The notes beneath the pieces are model-generated. The model worked only from the letters and a program-made list of their open reading frames with translations. It was not told the origin of the DNA and did no database searches. A stretch of 64,000 bases of DNA from Vibrio sp. ES.051. GTDB taxonomy: Bacteria; Pseudomonadota; Gammaproteobacteria; Enterobacterales; Vibrionaceae. The stretch is from assembly GCF_002563795.1 (NCBI RefSeq), contig NZ_PDJL01000004.1, positions 310,001 through 374,000 of the forward strand, given 5' to 3'. The first letter of the stretch is position 1, and each line of letters begins with the position of its first letter. Shown piece after piece: positions 61,925-64,000 of this stretch. Made by a program: the position numbers and the translations under genes.

Positions 61925-63196
61925 TTACTGGTTTTTCTTCTTAGGGTAGACCCTAACTAACTTGATGCGGTTCTCGTTGATTTTAACGATTTCCATGGGG
62001 TGCTCTGCGACTCGAACACTTAGGTGGCTTTCCGGAATATCTTCAAGGTGTTCCAAAATAAGACCATTCAACGTTCTCGGACCATCGGTGGGTAAGTCCC
62101 ACTTCAAGCCTTTGTTGATATCGCGGATATTGGTGCTGCCTTCAATAAGGAAACTGCCATCGCCTTGTGGGCTGATTTCATCTGACAGGCTAGGCGAAAT
62201 CGATGTCGTAAATTCGCCAATGATTTCTTCAAGAATGTCTTCCAATGTTACCAAACCAATAATATCACCATACTCATCGACGATAAGGCCAATACGTTGT
62301 TTGTTGCGTTGGAACTTCAACATTTGGACGTTCAGCGGTGTCCCTTCCGGGATGTAATACACTTCATCTGCGGCGCGCAGTAGCGTTTCTTTATTGAACT
62401 CGTTTTTTTCTAGCATTAAGCGGTACGCTTCACGTAAACGCAGCATGCCAACCACTTCATCAATTTGGTCACGGTAAAAAACGATGCGTCCGTGTGGCGA
62501 GTGAGTTAATTGACGAACTATAGATTTCCAGTCGTCATTAATGTCTATTCCTGTGATCTCATTACGCGGCACCATAATGTCGTTCACAGTGACGTGCTCA
62601 AGATCCAAAATAGAAACCAACATATCTTGGTGACGGCGAGGGATGAGACCGCCAGCCTCGTTTACAACCGTGCGAAGCTCATCAGAGCTGAGGTGATCTT
62701 CTACAGAATGATCGGCCTTCACACCAAGTAAACGGATAAAACCGTTGGTAATAAAGTTAATCAACATCACCAAGGGTGAAAGTAACTTCATTAAAATCGT
62801 CAAAAGAATGCTACTCGCATACGAAACGCGTTCAGGATACAGTGCAGCAATGGTTTTTGGTGTCACTTCGGCAAAAACCAGCACAATCATGGTAAGCGCA
62901 CCTGTAGCGAGGGCAACGCCAAGATCGCCATATAAACGCATACCAATAATGGTCGCGATAGCGGATGCGAGAATATTAACGAGGTTGTTGCCGATAAGAA
63001 TAAGACCAATCAAGCGGTCTGGGCGGTTGAGTAGTTTTTCGACGCGCTTAGCACCTTTGTGCCCATTTTTGGCCAAGTGTTTTAAGCGATAACGATTCAG
63101 AGACATCATCCCTGTTTCTGAACCGGAAAAGTAACCTGATATGACGATAAGACACGCGAGTAGCGCAAATAAGATACCCGTAGATATGTCGTCCAA
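61925..63196 (-). CDS. CNNM/CBS/CorC-type magnesium and cobalt efflux family protein
   Basis: The 423-residue membrane protein belongs to the HlyC/CorC family (E. coli YfjD/CorB type). It has an N-terminal CNNM (DUF21) domain with four membrane segments (starting ILFALLACLIVISGYFSGSE and EVTPKTIAALYPERVSYAS), two CBS domains (VNDIMVPRNEITGIDI; RIGLIVDEYGDIIGLVTLEDI) and a CorC_HlyC C-terminal domain. It likely exports Mg2+. The start is a TTG, preceded by AAGGA at some distance. It is directly upstream on the minus strand of nothing co-oriented except ypjD at 63318. Confidence 0.88.
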   Translation of the reverse strand: MDDISTGILFALLACLIVISGYFSGSETGMMSLNRYRLKHLAKNGHKGAKRVEKLLNRPDRLIGLILIGNNLVNILASAIATIIGMRLYGDLGVALATGALTMIVLVFAEVTPKTIAALYPERVSYASSILLTILMKLLSPLVMLINFITNGFIRLLGVKADHSVEDHLSSDELRTVVNEAGGLIPRRHQDMLVSILDLEHVTVNDIMVPRNEITGIDINDDWKSIVRQLTHSPHGRIVFYRDQIDEVVGMLRLREAYRLMLEKNEFNKETLLRAADEVYYIPEGTPLNVQMLKFQRNKQRIGLIVDEYGDIIGLVTLEDILEEIIGEFTTSISPSLSDEISPQGDGSFLIEGSTNIRDINKGLKWDLPTDGPRTLNGLILEHLEDIPESHLSVRVAEHPMEIVKINENRIKLVRVYPKKKNQ

Positions 63197-63317
63197 AACG
63201 TTGCTGTTCCTTGTATGTATTAGGTTATTTAACGGTAGAGTAAGTCCGTTAAGTCAGGGGTTAACGCGTACTGTATTTTATCTAGCCGCAAATATAAAGG
63301 ACAGGGCCCTAAGGCGC
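63197..63317. other. 121-bp gap
   Basis: The gap between the CNNM gene and the YpjD-type gene, both on the minus strand, holds the AAGGA ribosome-binding region of the former. I see no other element. Confidence 0.4.
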
Positions 63318-64000
63318 CTAATTTAAGATGATTTCTTTTACGAAGCGGCTGCCAAAATAAGCCAAGGTTAACAATGTCGCGCCAGCGACAGCGAACCAAG
63401 TCACTTTTCGGCCACGCCAACCTTTTTGGTAATGCCCCCATAACAGTATTGAATACACCACCCACGCGATAAAAGAAAGAATACCTTTATGCGCCTTACC
63501 TTGGGCAAACATGTCTTGTACGAACACAAACCCGGTAATGAGTGTTGCCGTCAGTAGTACGTTACCAATCAAAATGATTTTGAAGAGTTGGCGCTCGACC
63601 ATCAATAGTGGTGGTAAATTTGGGTTAATCGCCATCGATTTCTTTGCTTTGAGCTTGTGATCTAACCAAGCAAGCTGCAGCGCATAGAGGGCACCGATAG
63701 TCAATGTGGCATAAGAGAACAGCGCAAAAGAAATATGAATAAGTAGCTTAGGATCGTTTTCTAAGTGTTTAATAAAAGTGCTGGATAAGAACGTGGCGGC
63801 AGATAAATTGATGGCAGCAAAGCTATAAACCACTGGCAATAGAAACCACAGTCGATTTTTCAACATGGCGATGCTCATCACTAAAGAAATGATAAAACTG
63901 ATCAGTGAAGCTACATTGAGAATACTGAGGTTTTGACCGGCACCACCAAATATGAGATCACTCAAGGTCCACGCATGAAAAACAAGCGCACAGGCCGCAC
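63318..64000 (-). CDS. ypjD: YpjD/CcsA-family inner-membrane protein, cut by the window edge
   Basis: This is the C-terminal 226-odd residues of a cytochrome-c-assembly-type (CcsA/YpjD) membrane protein. The frame stays open to the edge at 64000, so the start lies outside; a TTG at 63965 is not the true start, since the residues before it (AACALVFHAWTLSD) continue the family pattern found in E. coli YpjD. Visible features are several membrane helices, the GQNLSILNVASLISF block and the HISFALFSYATLTIGALYALQ segment with a conserved histidine. The role is unknown; in E. coli ypjD lies beside ffh and yfjD/corB. Confidence 0.85.
   Translation of the reverse strand, partial: AACALVFHAWTLSDLIFGGAGQNLSILNVASLISFIISLVMSIAMLKNRLWFLLPVVYSFAAINLSAATFLSSTFIKHLENDPKLLIHISFALFSYATLTIGALYALQLAWLDHKLKAKKSMAINPNLPPLLMVERQLFKIILIGNVLLTATLITGFVFVQDMFAQGKAHKGILSFIAWVVYSILLWGHYQKGWRGRKVTWFAVAGATLLTLAYFGSRFVKEIILN

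Overview
This window is a core-chromosome segment of a Vibrio, most likely from or near the Harveyi clade. Evidence is the gene order and protein families: serA-rpiA, fau-6S RNA-zapA, ubiH-ubiI, rpoE-rseABC-lepA-lepB-rnc-era-recO-pdxJ-acpS, barA/rlmD-relA-mazG-pyrG-eno-ftsB-ispDF-truD-surE-pcm-nlpD-rpoS, mutS, pncC-recA-recX-alaS-lysC-csrA, a Ser/Arg tRNA cluster, the Na+-pumping oxaloacetate decarboxylase operon, gshA and luxS. The sodium pump and luxS fit a marine vibrio. The species is my inference. I see no prophage, insertion sequence, integron, CRISPR array or defence island.

Layout. 1-10.8 kb: a SIMPL-domain protein, serine and pentose-phosphate genes, 6S RNA, zapA, the ubiquinone hydroxylases, a small YtfK-type protein, a prolyl-tRNA deacylase, ygfZ and sdhE-ygfX. 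10.8-22.3 kb: nadB diverges from the sigma-E operon, followed by the lepA to acpS translation/secretion/cofactor run. 22.3-39.6 kb: barA reads leftward, then a long rightward series from rlmD to rpoS covering the stringent response, CTP synthesis, glycolysis, isoprenoids, tRNA modification, repair and stationary phase. 39.7-51 kb: mutS reads leftward, then pncC, recA, recX, alaS, lysC, csrA and ten tRNA genes. 51-64 kb: oadGAB, an MDR reductase, a YqaA-type membrane protein, a large M16 lipoprotein peptidase, gshA, an SLT-like lipoprotein, luxS, a CNNM/CBS transporter, and a ypjD-type gene cut by the window edge.

How the genes fit together. Many global regulators sit here: 6S RNA, the YtfK-type protein, sigma-E, BarA, RelA, RpoS, CsrA and LuxS. 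The most notable observation is that rpoS carries a 5-bp tandem duplication which shifts the frame in the C-terminal part of region 4, replacing the last 25 residues with 10 unrelated ones. If real, this strain has an impaired general stress sigma factor.

Other points for a second look: a 130-bp-period tRNA-Arg array whose spacers record an internal duplication; a 125-bp element with terminal inverted repeats directly after relA; a candidate small RNA at about 8.2-8.3 kb; a 20-mer found in two intergenic regions; and a double hairpin before gshA. I did not find a convincing new multi-gene system; the window is overwhelmingly conserved housekeeping DNA.
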